A DNA stretch of 64,000 nt, taken from Aporrectodea caliginosa (lineage: Eukaryota; Annelida; Clitellata; Crassiclitellata; Lumbricidae). Under the pieces are notes generated by a model. It saw only the letters and a list, made by a program, of their open reading frames with translations. It was not told the origin of the DNA and ran no database searches. The stretch spans positions 2,388,761 to 2,452,760 of the forward strand of contig JACEVL010000163.1 of the NCBI GenBank assembly GCA_020284085.1, given 5' to 3'. Made by a program: the position numbers and the translations under genes. Numbering within the stretch: position 1 is the stretch's first letter; every line of letters starts with the position of its first letter. Below are positions 29,568 to 42,730 of this stretch, in pieces.

Positions 29568-29850
29568 CCTGAGTGATGCCCGCGAGTCCTTGTGTGACGT
29601 CCGCGTGTCCTGAGTGATGTCCGCGTGTCCTGTGTGATGCCCGCGTGTCCTGAGTGATGTCCGCGTGTCCCTGTGTGATGTCCGCGTGTCCCTGTGTGAT
29701 GCCCGCGTGTCCCTGTGTGATGTCCGCGTGTCCCTGTGTGATGCCCGCGTGTCCCTGTGTGATGTCCGCGTGTCCCTGTGTGATGTCCGCGTGTCCCTGT
29801 GTGATGCCCGCGTGTCCCTGTGTGATGTCCGCGTGTCCTGAGTGATGTAC
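29568..29850. repeat. ~20-bp minisatellite (GATGTCCGCGTGTCC core)
   Basis: About 14 copies of GTGATG(T/C)CCGCGTGTCC(CT) with small length variants (18-21 bp). It ends just before the foldback element. Confidence 0.9.
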
Positions 29851-29885
29851 CTTTATAGTGTAGTAAGTACATGTTTGTTCTTGCG

Positions 29886-30765
29886 GGTGACCCGTCAGAA
29901 CGGCCCAGGACAAATCGGCCCCGACAAAACGGCCCCGACAAATGGGCCCCGACAAAACGGCCCCGACAAAACGGCCCCCGTCAAAATGGCCTCGACAAAA
30001 CAGCCCCGTCTCAATCGGCCCCCGTCAAATCGGCCCCCGTCAAATCGGCCCCGTCATATCGGCCCCAGTCATATCGGCCCCCGTCATATCGGCCCCAGTC
30101 ATATCGGCCCCAGTCATATCGGCCCCATACAAAATATCCAATGTTGCAAGTACTTTTAAGCTTACGCTGACAAACTATGTTGAAATGAGGCCGCAAGCGA
30201 CGGTTCAGCTGGGCAATGGACTGCGGAGACCATCGTCTACTGCTAACTGGTTGGCGTATTTAATTATTTAAATGCTTTCAATGACAACATTTACTATCAT
30301 AGAACCAACTTCTATTTACGCAATGAATTGTTTTTCATAAATCCAACTTCCATTTTAACGCCAAAATTATTTTCAGCAATCCAACTTCCATTTTAAACTG
30401 ACTACATAAAATAATTTGGCAACGTAAACTACGGTCTTATCAATCCGGGTTCTATTTACGCAAATAATTCTTTTCATCAATCCAACTTAAAAGTACTTAG
30501 GACACGGGATATTTTGTGATGGGCCGATGTGACTGGGGCCGATATGACTGGGGCCGGTTTGACGGGGGCCGATTTGACGGGGGCCGATTTGACGGGGGTC
30601 GATATGACGGGGGGCCGTTATGACGGGGGCCGAAATGACGGGGCTGTTTTGTCGAGGCCATTTTGACTGGGGCGTTTTGTCGGGGCCGTTTTGTCGGGGC
30701 CCATTTGTCGGGGCCTTTTTGTTTTGTCGGGGCCGATTTGTCCTGGGCCGTTCTGACGGGGTACC
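29886..30765. mobile_element. Mutator-like foldback element with tandem-repeat inverted arms and 9-bp target duplication
   Basis: GTTCTTGCG flanks both ends (29877-29885 and 30766-30774). The outer ends GGTGACCCGTCAGAACGG and CCGTTCTGACGGGGTACC are inverted. Each arm (about 29886-30160 and 30490-30765) consists of 14-16-bp repeats such as CGGCCCCGACAAAA and CGGCCCCGTCATAT, in opposite orientation. A ~330-bp AT-rich spacer carries its own imperfect repeats (ATCCAACTTCCATTTTAA). A 9-bp duplication with long inverted repeats is the pattern of Mutator-like foldbacks. No coding capacity. The superfamily call is inference from the duplication length. Confidence 0.85.
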
Positions 30766-30954
30766 GTTCTTGCGTGATAGCAGTAATTTTAGGTGAAGCT
30801 CGCCTCCCAGCAGACAAAGAGCCAGCCAGAGAAACGCACAGACAAACGAAGCGAAACAGACAGCAGAAGAGAGGGACAGATACGCGGCCGCAGACAACAG
30901 TACTGTTTGGCTGCTTTTGGGCGAAGCAGGAGCAGGAGCAGCGACATCCGAGTC

Positions 30955-31292
30955 CGACCGACCGACCGCTCGACCGACAGACCGACCGACAGACCGCTCG
31001 ACCGACAGACCGACCGACAGACCGCTCGACCGATCGACCGACCGACAGACCGCTCGACCGATCGACCGACCGACAGACCGCTCGACCGACAGACCGAGAC
31101 AGACCGAGACAGACCGAGACAGACCGATAGACCGACAGACCGACAGACCGACAGACCGACCGACAGACCGACAGACCGACAGACAGACAGACCGACAGAC
31201 AGACCGACAGACAGACCGACAGACAGACCGACAGACAGACCGAGACAGACCGAGACAGACCGAGACAGACCGACAGACCGACCGACCGAGCG
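30955..31292. repeat. (GACC/GACA)n array
   Basis: A compound GACCGACC/GACAGACC microsatellite with CTCGACCGA variants that recur in a higher-order pattern. It is intergenic upstream of the receptor gene. Confidence 0.92.
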
Positions 31293-31600
31293 TCCTTGTG
31301 TCCTCCCTCGCTGCAGCCTTATCTTCAGTCTGCGGCCGACGATGGGAGGGGGAGAGGAGGTGGAGTCGAGGGAAGCAGGGTGGAAGAAGGAAGGACATGG
31401 AAATGGTGGAGGAGGAGGAGGACGAGGACGAGGAGGAGATGGAGATGGAGATGGAGAGGGAGGAAGGATCAGCTCCACCAGCTTCACCAGCTCCACCACC
31501 AGCTCCACCACCAGCTCCACCAGCTTTGTGTATGCTGAGCGCTTTGCTATAATCAATAACGATGATCGCCTGAGGCGTCCACAGCAGTGGCTCCACGGAT

Positions 31601-31646
31601 TGGAGGACAGTCTCTGTCTCTGTCTCTGTCTGTCTGTCTGTCTGTC

Positions 31647-31683
<37 letters not shown>

Positions 31684-31760
31684 GTCTATCTATCTGTATG
31701 TCTGTCTATCTGTATGTCTGTCTATCTGTCTGTCTGTCTCTCTGAGTCTCTCTCTGAGTC
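31601..31760. repeat. (CTGT)n/(CTCTGT)n microsatellite
   Basis: A CTGT/CTCTGT/CTAT array. The adjacent 31300-31600 is a unique-looking GC-rich stretch with GGA and CCACCAGCT repeats, without a supported exon. 31761-31960 shows nothing recognisable. Confidence 0.9.
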
Positions 31761-31964
31761 TCTGTCAGTGCATATTGTGGACTCATAATAATAGAGAACA
31801 ATATCCACCTATCGTTAGCGGCGACTGAACCAATTTTTTTCTCATGGATCACAGAAGTCGTTTATTATTTAGGGCGAATGACCTGAGATAATGGCATTTG
31901 ATAGAGCGATACTACATGACACAATCGTCGCAATGCAGTAAGTGAATTAGGAGAAAGAAACATT

Positions 31965-33570
31965 GGTAAAGAAGAGGAGGAGGACGAGGAGGTAGAGGAG
32001 GAAGAGGAGGAAGACGAGGACAAGGAGGAGAAAATGAAGAGGCGGAGGAGGTTCAATCGAAGACGGACACACACACACACTGTTCTTTCTTTGTTCCTGA
32101 TGACAAGTCCTCGCTTGTCTTCATGGAGCTCCTCTTCTTCCTACTTCAACCTCCTCCTCCTTCTTCAACCTCCTCCTCCTTCAACTCCTCCTCTTCCTCC
32201 TCATCTTCCGTCAACCTCCTCTTCCTCCTCCAGCCTCCTTCAACCTCCTCCTCCTTCAACCTCCTCCTCCTTCAACCTCCTTCAACCTCCTCCTCCTCCT
32301 ACTCCTTCAACCTCCTCTTCCTCCTTCAACCTCCTTCAACCTCCTCCTCCTCCTTTAACGTCCTCCTCCTCCTCCAACCTCCTTCAACCTCCTCCAACCT
32401 CCTTCCTCCTCCTCCTCCTCCTTTAACGTCCTTCTCCTCCTTCAACCTCCTTCAACCTCCTCCTCCTTCTCCTCCAACCTCTTCCTCCTCCTCCTCCAAC
32501 CTCCTCCAACCTCCTTCAACCTCCTCCTCCTCCTCCTCCTCCTCCTTTAACGTCCTTCTCCTCCTTCAACCTCCTTCAACCTCCTCCTCCTCCTCCTCCT
32601 CCTCCAACCTCCTCCAACCTCCTCCTCCTCCTCCTCCTCCTCCTCCTCCTCCTCAACCTCCTCCAACCTCCTCCTCCTCCTCCTCCTCCTCATCCAACCT
32701 CCTCCTCCTCCTCCTCCAACCTCCTCCTCCTCTTCCTCCTCCTCCTCCTCCTTCTTCAACCTCTTCCTCCCTCCTCCTCCTCCTCCTTCAACCTCTCCTC
32801 CCTCCTCTCCTCCTCCTCCTCCTCCTCCTCCTCCTCCTCCAACCTCCTCCTCCTCCAACCTCCTCCAACAACCTCCTCCTCCTCCTCCAACCTCCTTCAG
32901 CCTCCCTCCTCCTCCTCCTCCTTTAACGTCCTTCTCCTCCTTCAACCTCCTTCAACCTCCTCCTCCAACCTCCTCCAACCTCCAACCTCCTCCAACCTCC
33001 TCCAACCTCCTCCTCCTCCTCCTCCTCCTCCTACTCCTTCAACCTCCTCTTCCTCCAACCTCCTTCAACCTCTTCCTCCTCCTCCTCCTCCTCCTCCTCC
33101 TCCTCCTCCTCCTCCTCCTCCTCCTCCTCCAACCTCCTCCTCCTCCTCCTTTAACGTCCTTCTCCTCCTTCAACCTCCTTCAACCTCCTCCTCCTCCTCC
33201 TCCTCCAACCTCCTCCCCCCTCCTCCTCCCTCCTCCCTCCTCCTCCTCTTCTCTTCCTCCTCCTCCTCCTCCTCCTCCAACCTCCTCCTCCTCGTCCTCC
33301 TCCTCCTTCAACCTCCTCCTCCTCCTTTAACGTCCTTCTCCTCCTTCAACCTCCTCCAACCTCCTCCTCCTCCTCCTTCAACCTCTTCCTCCTCCTGCTC
33401 CTCCTCCTCCTCCTCCTCCTTCAACCTCTTCCTCCTCCTCCTCCTCCTCCTCCTCCTCCTTCAACCTCTTCCTCCTCCTCCTCCTCCTCCCTTCAACCTC
33501 TTCCTCCTCCCTCCTCCTCCTCCTCCTCTTCCTCCTCCTCCTCCTCCTCCTCGTCGTCGTCGTCGTCGTC
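31965..33570. repeat. 1.5 kb polypyrimidine tract, (CCT)n with CAACCTCCT units
   Basis: After a short GGA-rich purine stretch (31975-32050), the + strand is almost free of G from 32130 to 33550. It is made of CTC/TCC triplets and CTTCAACCTCCTCC/TTTAACGTCC units repeated on a ~120-200 bp scale. Such strand-asymmetric tracts can adopt triplex (H-DNA) structure. Confidence 0.93.
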
Positions 33571-35016
<1,446 letters not shown>

Positions 35017-35115
35017 TAGAAACGGACGTACGAACTCCAGCTGGTTCTATTCAGCCACTACAACAGTTACATCATCAGCAGCACCAGCACCAGCACCAAC
35101 ACCAGTAACTAGGCT

Positions 35116-35337
35116 ATGTGGCGTTGTAAGTTGAAGCGGCGCTCAGTCTTTCTTCCACCCCTTCTGCTGCTATGGATCGCGACTGTGCAGCAGTGTACAG
35201 CCAGTCCTGATGCTAAACGACTCTACGACGACAAACTGAAGAAGAATGGATACAACAAACTGATTCGACCGGTTGGAAATACATCCGATACACTGGTCGT
35301 CAAAGTCGGTCTCCGATTGACACAGATCATCGACGTC
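35116..35337 (+). CDS. nAChR subunit, exon 1 (signal peptide and N-terminus)
   Basis: The exon encodes MWRCKLKRR, a hydrophobic [15 protein letters not shown] core, then [20 protein letters not shown] and RLTQIIDV. The basic head and hydrophobic run fit a signal peptide cleaved near CTA|SPD. The donor GTACGT at 35338 gives phase 0; reading further enters the GGT array. Confidence 0.93.
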
Positions 35338-38300
35338 GTACGTATATATTCCAGGTGGTGGTCGTGGTGGTTGTGGTGGTGGTGGTGGTGGTGGTGGTGG
35401 TGGTGGTGGTCGTGGTGGTCGTGGTGGTGGTGGTGGTGGTGGTCGTCGTCGTCGTGGTTGTGGTGGTGGTGGTGGTCGTGGTGGTGGTTGTGGTGGTGGT
35501 GGTGGTGGTGGTGGTCGTGGTGGTGGTGATCGTGGTGGTCGTGGTCGTGGTGGTGGTGGTGGTCGTCGTCGTGGTCGTGGTGGTGGTGGTGGTGGTGGGT
35601 GGTGGTGGTGGTGGTGGTGGTGGTGGTGGTGGTGGTGGTCGTGGTGGTCGTCGGTGGTGGTGGTGGTGGTGGTGGTGGTGGTCGTGGTGGTGGTGGTGGT
35701 CGGTGGTGGTGGTGGTGGTCGTGGTGGTGGTCGTGGTGGTGGTGGTCGTGGTGGTCGTGGTGGTGGTGGTTGTGGTGGTGGTGGTGGTGGTCGTCGTCGT
35801 CGTCGTGGTGGTGGTGGTGGTGGTGGTCAGTGGTGGTGGTGGTGGTGGTGGTGGTCGTGGTGGTGGTCGTCGTGGTGGTCGTGGTGGTGGTGGTCGTGGT
35901 GCTCGTGGTGGTGGTGGTGATCGTCGTCGTCGTCGTGGTAGTGGTAGTGGTGGTCGTGGTGGTGGTGGTCGTGGTGGTCGTGGTGGTCGTGGTGGTGGTG
36001 GTTGTGGTCGTGGTGGTCGTGGTGGTGGTGGTGGTGATCGTCGTCGTGGTCGTGGTGGTAGTGGTGGTGGTGGTGGTGGTGGTGGTCGGTTGTGGTGGGT
36101 GGTGGTCGTGGTGGTCGTGGTGGTCGGTGGTCGTCGTGGTGGTGGTGGTGGTCGTGGTGGTGGTTGTGGTGGTGGTGGTGGTCGTGGTGGTGGTGGTCGT
36201 CGTCGTGGTGGTGGTGGTGGTGGTCGTGGTGGTGGTGGTGGTGGTGGGTGGTGGTGGTGGTCGTGGTGGTCGTGGTGGTGGTGGTGGTGGTCGTCGTGGT
36301 CGTGGTAGTGGTGGTGGTGGTCGTGGTGGTGGTGGTCGTGGTGGTGGTGGTCGTGGTGGTGGTGGTTGTGGTCGTCGTCGTGGTGGTGGTGGTGGGTGGT
36401 GGTCGGTGGTGGTCGGTGCTCGTGGTGGTGGTGGTCGTGGTGGTGGTGGTCGGTGGTGGTGGTGGTGGTGGTGGTGGTGGTGGTGGTCGTGGTGGTGGTC
36501 GTCGTGGTGGTGGTGGTGGTCGTGGTGGTGGTGGTGGTGGTGGTGGTGGTGGTGGTCGTGGTGGTGGTGGTGGTGGTGGTGGTGGTGGTGGTGGTGGTGG
36601 TGGTGGTGGTGGTGGTGGTGGTGGTGGTGGTGGTGGGGAAACAAACGCTTCCCGCCAATTATTCATTCCTCTGCATCGGTCTATTTACAAAGTTAGCATA
36701 GTCTGCAGTCCTCCTCTGGTTTACTGCCGCCTAATCTTACTCGAATCGTTTGCCTTATATGCTACTCGACTTCAGCTGCAATCATTTAGCTTCTGCTAGA
36801 TTCTGAATCTGAAGAAAGTGTTACGCTTGTTTCCATCGAATGCCAGACATACAGAGCACGAGTCTGATTAGCCGTTTGTTCCTTTCCTTTGATCTGCTCT
36901 CCTTTGATCTGCTCTCCTTTGATCTGCTTTCCTTTGATCTGCTCTCCTTTGATCTGTTCTCCTTTGATTTTGATCCATTTATGCTCACGTAGCAACTATA
37001 AGCAACTATAAGTTATGCCTGTCATAGCTCTTAACGGGTTAGGGTTAGTGTTAGGTATCTATGTTACTTACTTAATATTCATGTCAATTCACGAAAGTGA
37101 ATTAACGCTAATGGGTGAACAGAGAGGAGGAGAGGGAGATGGGAAATGATTGAATGGAGACGCTGCTAAATTAAAGTGGAAGTGACGGTCCTGATTTAAT
37201 TCTGGAAAGTCAGTTGATTATCACACCTTACAGACCTCAAGTCTGTAAAGTCGCATTTGTTGTCACTCGACTCTCTACTGCAGCAGGTCAAGTTCTACGA
37301 CAATTGTCGAGTTTGTCTGGTTGGAAATGCACAATAATTAGTTACGTACGGAAGACCTGTTGTCATGTAACAGGTTGCTAGTTGAGTTAACAACGTAGAC
37401 CTATGGCATAATAATTACATAGCGCACCGTTAAAGTTAAGGTTCTCCTCGGTTTGTCGTGCATTTACCAATTGAATTTGATTGTCGAAAAGTGCATAAGA
37501 GCGAATTTCTGTCGCTTTCCATTTTTCTAGGACGAGAAGAATCAAATAATGACAACAAACGTTTGGTTGGAACAGGTACGAATCGACCCTTCATCGTTCT
37601 GTTCGGTGAAGTTTCAATTCATGGCATGTGCAAATCATAATTAAATAAGTAACTAAGTACGAATCATAGTTGTAAAAAACGGTAAAAACAAAATAAAAAA
37701 CGATAAAAAACGTCGTTTTATTCAAAATAATAAAAAAACGGAAAAAACGAGAAAAAAACGGAAAAGAAAATAATTTGACTTTGTTACATCTTTAGGGTAA
37801 AGTGGGGTAATTTCGGCACAGGGGTAATTTCGGCACCCCGGGTAGCCGAGAAAATACCGTGCAGCAATAAAGCTCTATGGTGTGACGTCATAGGTCTGGA
37901 CCTTACGGTCTTAGAAAAGTTAGAAAACATTCTAAGAATCGTATTTTTAGCACCCTTAGTAAGTCATTTTTGTTTTGATGCATTTTCTTAACTGTATATC
38001 AATTCAGTCACAGCGTTGCTAAAAACTTGGTATCGATCATATAAGTAAATGCTATTTTATTTCTCCATGTATAAACATTGTAGTGCAGAACCCTGAGCGT
38101 TATTAATGTGTATAGCAGCCGATTATTTTTCTATTATACGGTCAGAATAATGCCTACATAGGAGGTAAATTCGGCACTCAAATCTTGTCTAATTCCGGCA
38201 GTGCCGAAATTTGCTCTAGGGTAGTGCCGAAATTACCCCTCTGTCTTGCTTCACCTGGCCAAGGTTAAATCCCTACTTAATTCTGCAAACATCCCATACG

Positions 38301-41300
38301 TAGACCTAGTTAAAACGCAAGAGTGTTTGTACAGGCAAAGTGGATTATTCAAGTGGGATAACTTAGCCAAACCCTACCGTGCACGATATGCTCAGTGGTC
38401 GAACGATTACATCAGGTTAGCAGTAAAGGCTGCGCTTGTTGATGGGCGTCCAAAGAAAACAGTCGCTAAACAGTGGGATTCCACTCCAAACTCTTCAGGA
38501 CAATGTGAAAAGATCTTGCGTGGACGGAGGTGTGACAAAGTGTTCTGCGGGTTGACCAACCATTTTAATTGATTATCTGGAAAAGAGCTGTCGGAAATGT
38601 GATTTTCATGTCCAACAAACTGTTTAGTCTGTCATCGAAGATCGTCAAAGAACCAGCGTTTAGTTATTGCGAAATTATTGGAATTGAGCACCGATCTAAC
38701 GACAGTGAGAAAACGTTTTGATCAAATCACTTCTTTTTTCACACTCTACTATGTCCGTATAACCGACCACCAGTGCTTCTGGGCTGAAATTGACTTCGCT
38801 GCCGTCGACTGACCTGATAATTCATCAGTTCCAGAATCGTCACTTCAGCACTCTTCTTGTTCACACTACTATATCTGATGCTTGTCCCGGCAGAACTATG
38901 ACAAAACCTTGTCTGCAGTTCGTCCAACGGAGAAGACCAACTTTGATCAGCTAGTGATCCTGACAAGAGGAAAAGCAATGTATGACATGCAGAAGTCTTT
39001 ACAAGTTCACCCTTCAAAAGCCATTTGGTGACAGAAGAGACTGCAAAGCAAAAAATTCAACGATCGTCCAGAACGCTGAGAAGGCGATCAAGATAAAGAA
39101 GCGTGATTCTGCAGCAGCGGAAGCAGCTGTGAAAGACAATGACAAGTCCAAGCTTAGGCCTACATCGAGTCACAGAACTGTTAGCACACAACTCCGTGTC
39201 TGTTTTACAAGATTCCGTATAACGAATCTTCCGTTCCTTGGTGGCAATGCAACCAATGCGAGAAATGAGTGTGCGACAACTGCGCTTGCATCATCAACAA
39301 GCAGACTGTCGTGGATTCTAGATGCAGGCTTAGTAACTCACTGATGGCATGTTTATTGCACTGCATAACTGTCTCCTTTTTTATGCTTGTTCATTGTTGT
39401 CGCAAAATTGTTGTCTTACTGTAGCCTACAGTAGCTAAGACAAAGATTTCTGTAAAAGAGCTGTTGCATGTTGGCAGTGGCCTCAAATCGCCCGTCCATT
39501 TGCACTGCTGGGAATCGGATATGTCTGAACAGTTTGTGAATTTTAAATAAATCTTAGCTATAAATCGATAGCATTGCTTGTTACAGTGTCTGACTGTAGA
39601 GTGTTAATGAATGCAGGCCTATAGGCCTAGACGCATAATTTAAGCCTTTCTGTTCAATTTAGCTCGTTCTAAACAAATCGTCATTTTCGTTTCGGGTAAT
39701 TTCGTCACCCATGCCGAAATTACCCTACCCTGTGGGTAATTTCGGCATTTGAATGCCTTCACTTCATATGCTATAACAGGAATTTGTGAGAGCTGATTCA
39801 CAATTTGAAGGAGCCATTTCATAGCAGAGGGTTGTAGCAAACTATGGAAACTTCAGTGGATCTTAAAAATGTGACAACATTTTAAATATTCAAGAAATTG
39901 CTTAAGGTGCCGAAATTACCCCATTTTACATCTTTTACTGCATTTTCAAATTAAAAGCCTTGTTTACACAATTTAATTTTAATCAGCAAATAACATAACT
40001 TTATTAGTAGCCTAAACACCAAGTAACATTAATCTACAATAATTATTTTCTTTTTCATAAGTTTGGTTTAATAAGAAATTGAGAAATAAAAATTATTGAA
40101 ATCTTCTCAAATTTAAATTGTAGGCCCTATACATTAGTCCGCATAAGTCCATGCTGACATAAACAATTAAAAACTAAACTTTGTAAATATATAGTGTAGG
40201 CCTACTTAATTAAAAATTGTACTTACAATTTTGACTAATATAAGAACTTAATATGGAGTAATATCAGTCAGTTTATCAGTCAATTGGAGATTACTGCTTA
40301 CAAAGACAACATTTCGAATTTTGGATAACTTAGAAATTCAAAATAACTTTATAAATTTTATTTCCTGTAGGCCTACAGTACTATTTATTTATCAACTGAT
40401 GACGTTAAATAGTGACGTAACTTAGATGATCCTTGCAATGTATGAACGCCTCAGTAGTTATTATTACGAAAACAGAGATTCTCTTTCCCTCACAGCATGG
40501 GTTCCAACCTGGTCACTCCCCATATATGCCTCTACTAAGTATGCAGGATAAAATTTCAAATGCTATTGAAAATAACGAATACTCCATTGGACTATTCTTC
40601 GATCTTGCCAAGGCATTCGATACTGTAAATCATGCTATCCTAATAAAAAAACTAAATAATTATGGGATCCGAGGTACCCAGCTTGAATGGTTTATCAGTT
40701 ATTTTATGAACAGGTCCCAGTTAGTTAGCTGTAATGGTTCTCTCTCGGACTTAAGGAACATTTACTTTGGAGTTCCGCAGGGGTCTATTCTAGGCCCCCT
40801 ATTATTCCTAATTTATATTAATGATTTACCAAATGCTCCTCCCTCATGTTCTTCATACTATTTGCTGATGATTCTAATGTATTCTATTCCCATACTTCTC
40901 TAGACTCCTTGTACTCGATCTACTGTAAACACAATGCTAAAATTCGTAACTGAGTGGTTCCATGCTAATAAATTAACTCTTAACCTTGAAAAAACTAACT
41001 ATATACTCTTTAAATCCCACAGGAAAGGCAGTCCTCCTGCACATTTAAGGATATGTATAGAGGATACCCCAATCACTCAAGTGGTAACGACTAAGTTTCT
41101 AGTGGTGTACATAGATCAGCACCTTCCCTACTTAACATATTGCAATATAGTTTGGACTTCAACCTATAAAACCAGTCTTACGAGATTAGTTATCTTACAA
41201 AAACGAGCAGTTCGATATGTGGCTCGAATCCCGTACGGGGCCCACACCAAAAATAAATTTCAAGAGCTTAATTTCCTGCAAATCGACCAGATAAGGATTG

Positions 41301-42695
41301 CACAGATAGGGGAGTTTATGTTCAGATATGATCGTGGCCTCCTACTTCCAGTATTTAATAAGTTTTTTCGTCACACTTCGGACATCCACTCCCACATGAC
41401 TAGAACTTCTAATCTGTACCACAAACCTTTTGCCCACACAAATACCCGACTATTCTCTGTCAGATATGTATACAGGGGCATCAACTTGGAACGAGATTCC
41501 ACAGTCTATTAGGCAACTCCCTAATTTATGCCTCTTCAAAAGAGGGCTGCGTCACTTTTTAATTGGAAATGACTGACCCAGGCTCCCAATAACCTTTTTG
41601 ATACAACAGCAGTTACTTAACCACCCCATCCACATGCTTAAAATCATAAAATGTTTGAAAATTAACAAGTTTAAAATGAGATTAAATGTGAGCCTAAATT
41701 AATTGTGTCATAGATATTCACACAAATTTACTGTTGACAGGGCCGCCGCATTAAGGCCAGTGCGGGTCCGGGTGCTGTGATAACCATCCGGCAAAGGCCC
41801 CCTCTGACAACCACCGGTCCATCACGCACATATTTATAGCATACTAGTGAGTATTAACTGCCTAAAGACACTAAGACAATACACAATTAACGTTACATTA
41901 CTATCTGTACACGCAATGATTAGTGCCAGGTAAATAACTATAAGTAATTAAATTAATTGTGACTTCATATTTATTTTATGTCAAATAACTAAAAGTAATT
42001 AAATTAATTTTTAGGCCTACTTCGTATTTATTTATGTTGCAGCATTTTCGCTAGATTTAACAGTAGGTTAATAACAATCACATTAAAAAATTTCTTCATT
42101 TCCGAAAATGTGGGGCCCTCAAAACTGCGGGCCCGGGTGCTGCAGCACCCTTAGCACCCCCTTAATGCGGCCCTGACTGTTGACCTAATATGTGTGCTGC
42201 TGAGTCATTAGTTAAGATTTATCGTTTTGTTCTTTAATACGCTTAGTTTCAGACCGGTTAAATACATTGGCTTTCCTCATGAGGCTGTACTGCAACCTTA
42301 GGGAGCCCTACTTAGCGGGGCCGTAAGACCCTTTCAGGGTCCTCTGTGTGACTCCATTTTCTCATTGATTGTGTACTACTGTTGTCTGTTGGTCACCAAA
42401 TAAATGATTTGATTTGATTTGATCCTTGAAAGGACCGACACAACATAAGGGATATCAGACAAAAATAAAATTAAACAAATAATAACAGACAGTAAATAAA
42501 TAAATAAAGAAAGTTACATAAAAAAATAAAAAACGGAAAAAACGTGACGAGAAATAAATAACGAAAAAAACAACGTATTTTGGAAAAAAATAAAAACGAA
42601 AGAAACGTTTTTTACAACTATGGTAAGAATATTCTTAAAGTGGGAAGCACTAGCAAACGCACAACACTGTACATGGCAAGCTTAATACATTAAGT

Positions 42696-42730
<35 letters not shown>

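Larger units (their letters stand above)
37665..42622. mobile_element. Outer hAT-like element hosting nested insertions
   Basis: The ends are CATAGTTGTAAAAAACG (37665-37681) and its exact complement (42606-42622). The flanks GTACGAAT (37657-37664) and GTAAGAAT (42623-42630) match at 7 of 8 bases, as an aged 8-bp duplication. The interior next to both ends is rich in (T/A)AAAAACG-type repeats. Inside lie a pogo-like element, a LINE and, within the LINE, a second hAT MITE. Without the insertions the element would be about 0.8 kb and non-coding. Confidence 0.8.

Noticed and set aside
35223..36799. Val/Gly/Trp and Thr/His/Pro-rich frames over the GGT array
   Set aside because: Repeat composition only. 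The real coding frame ends at the donor at 35338.
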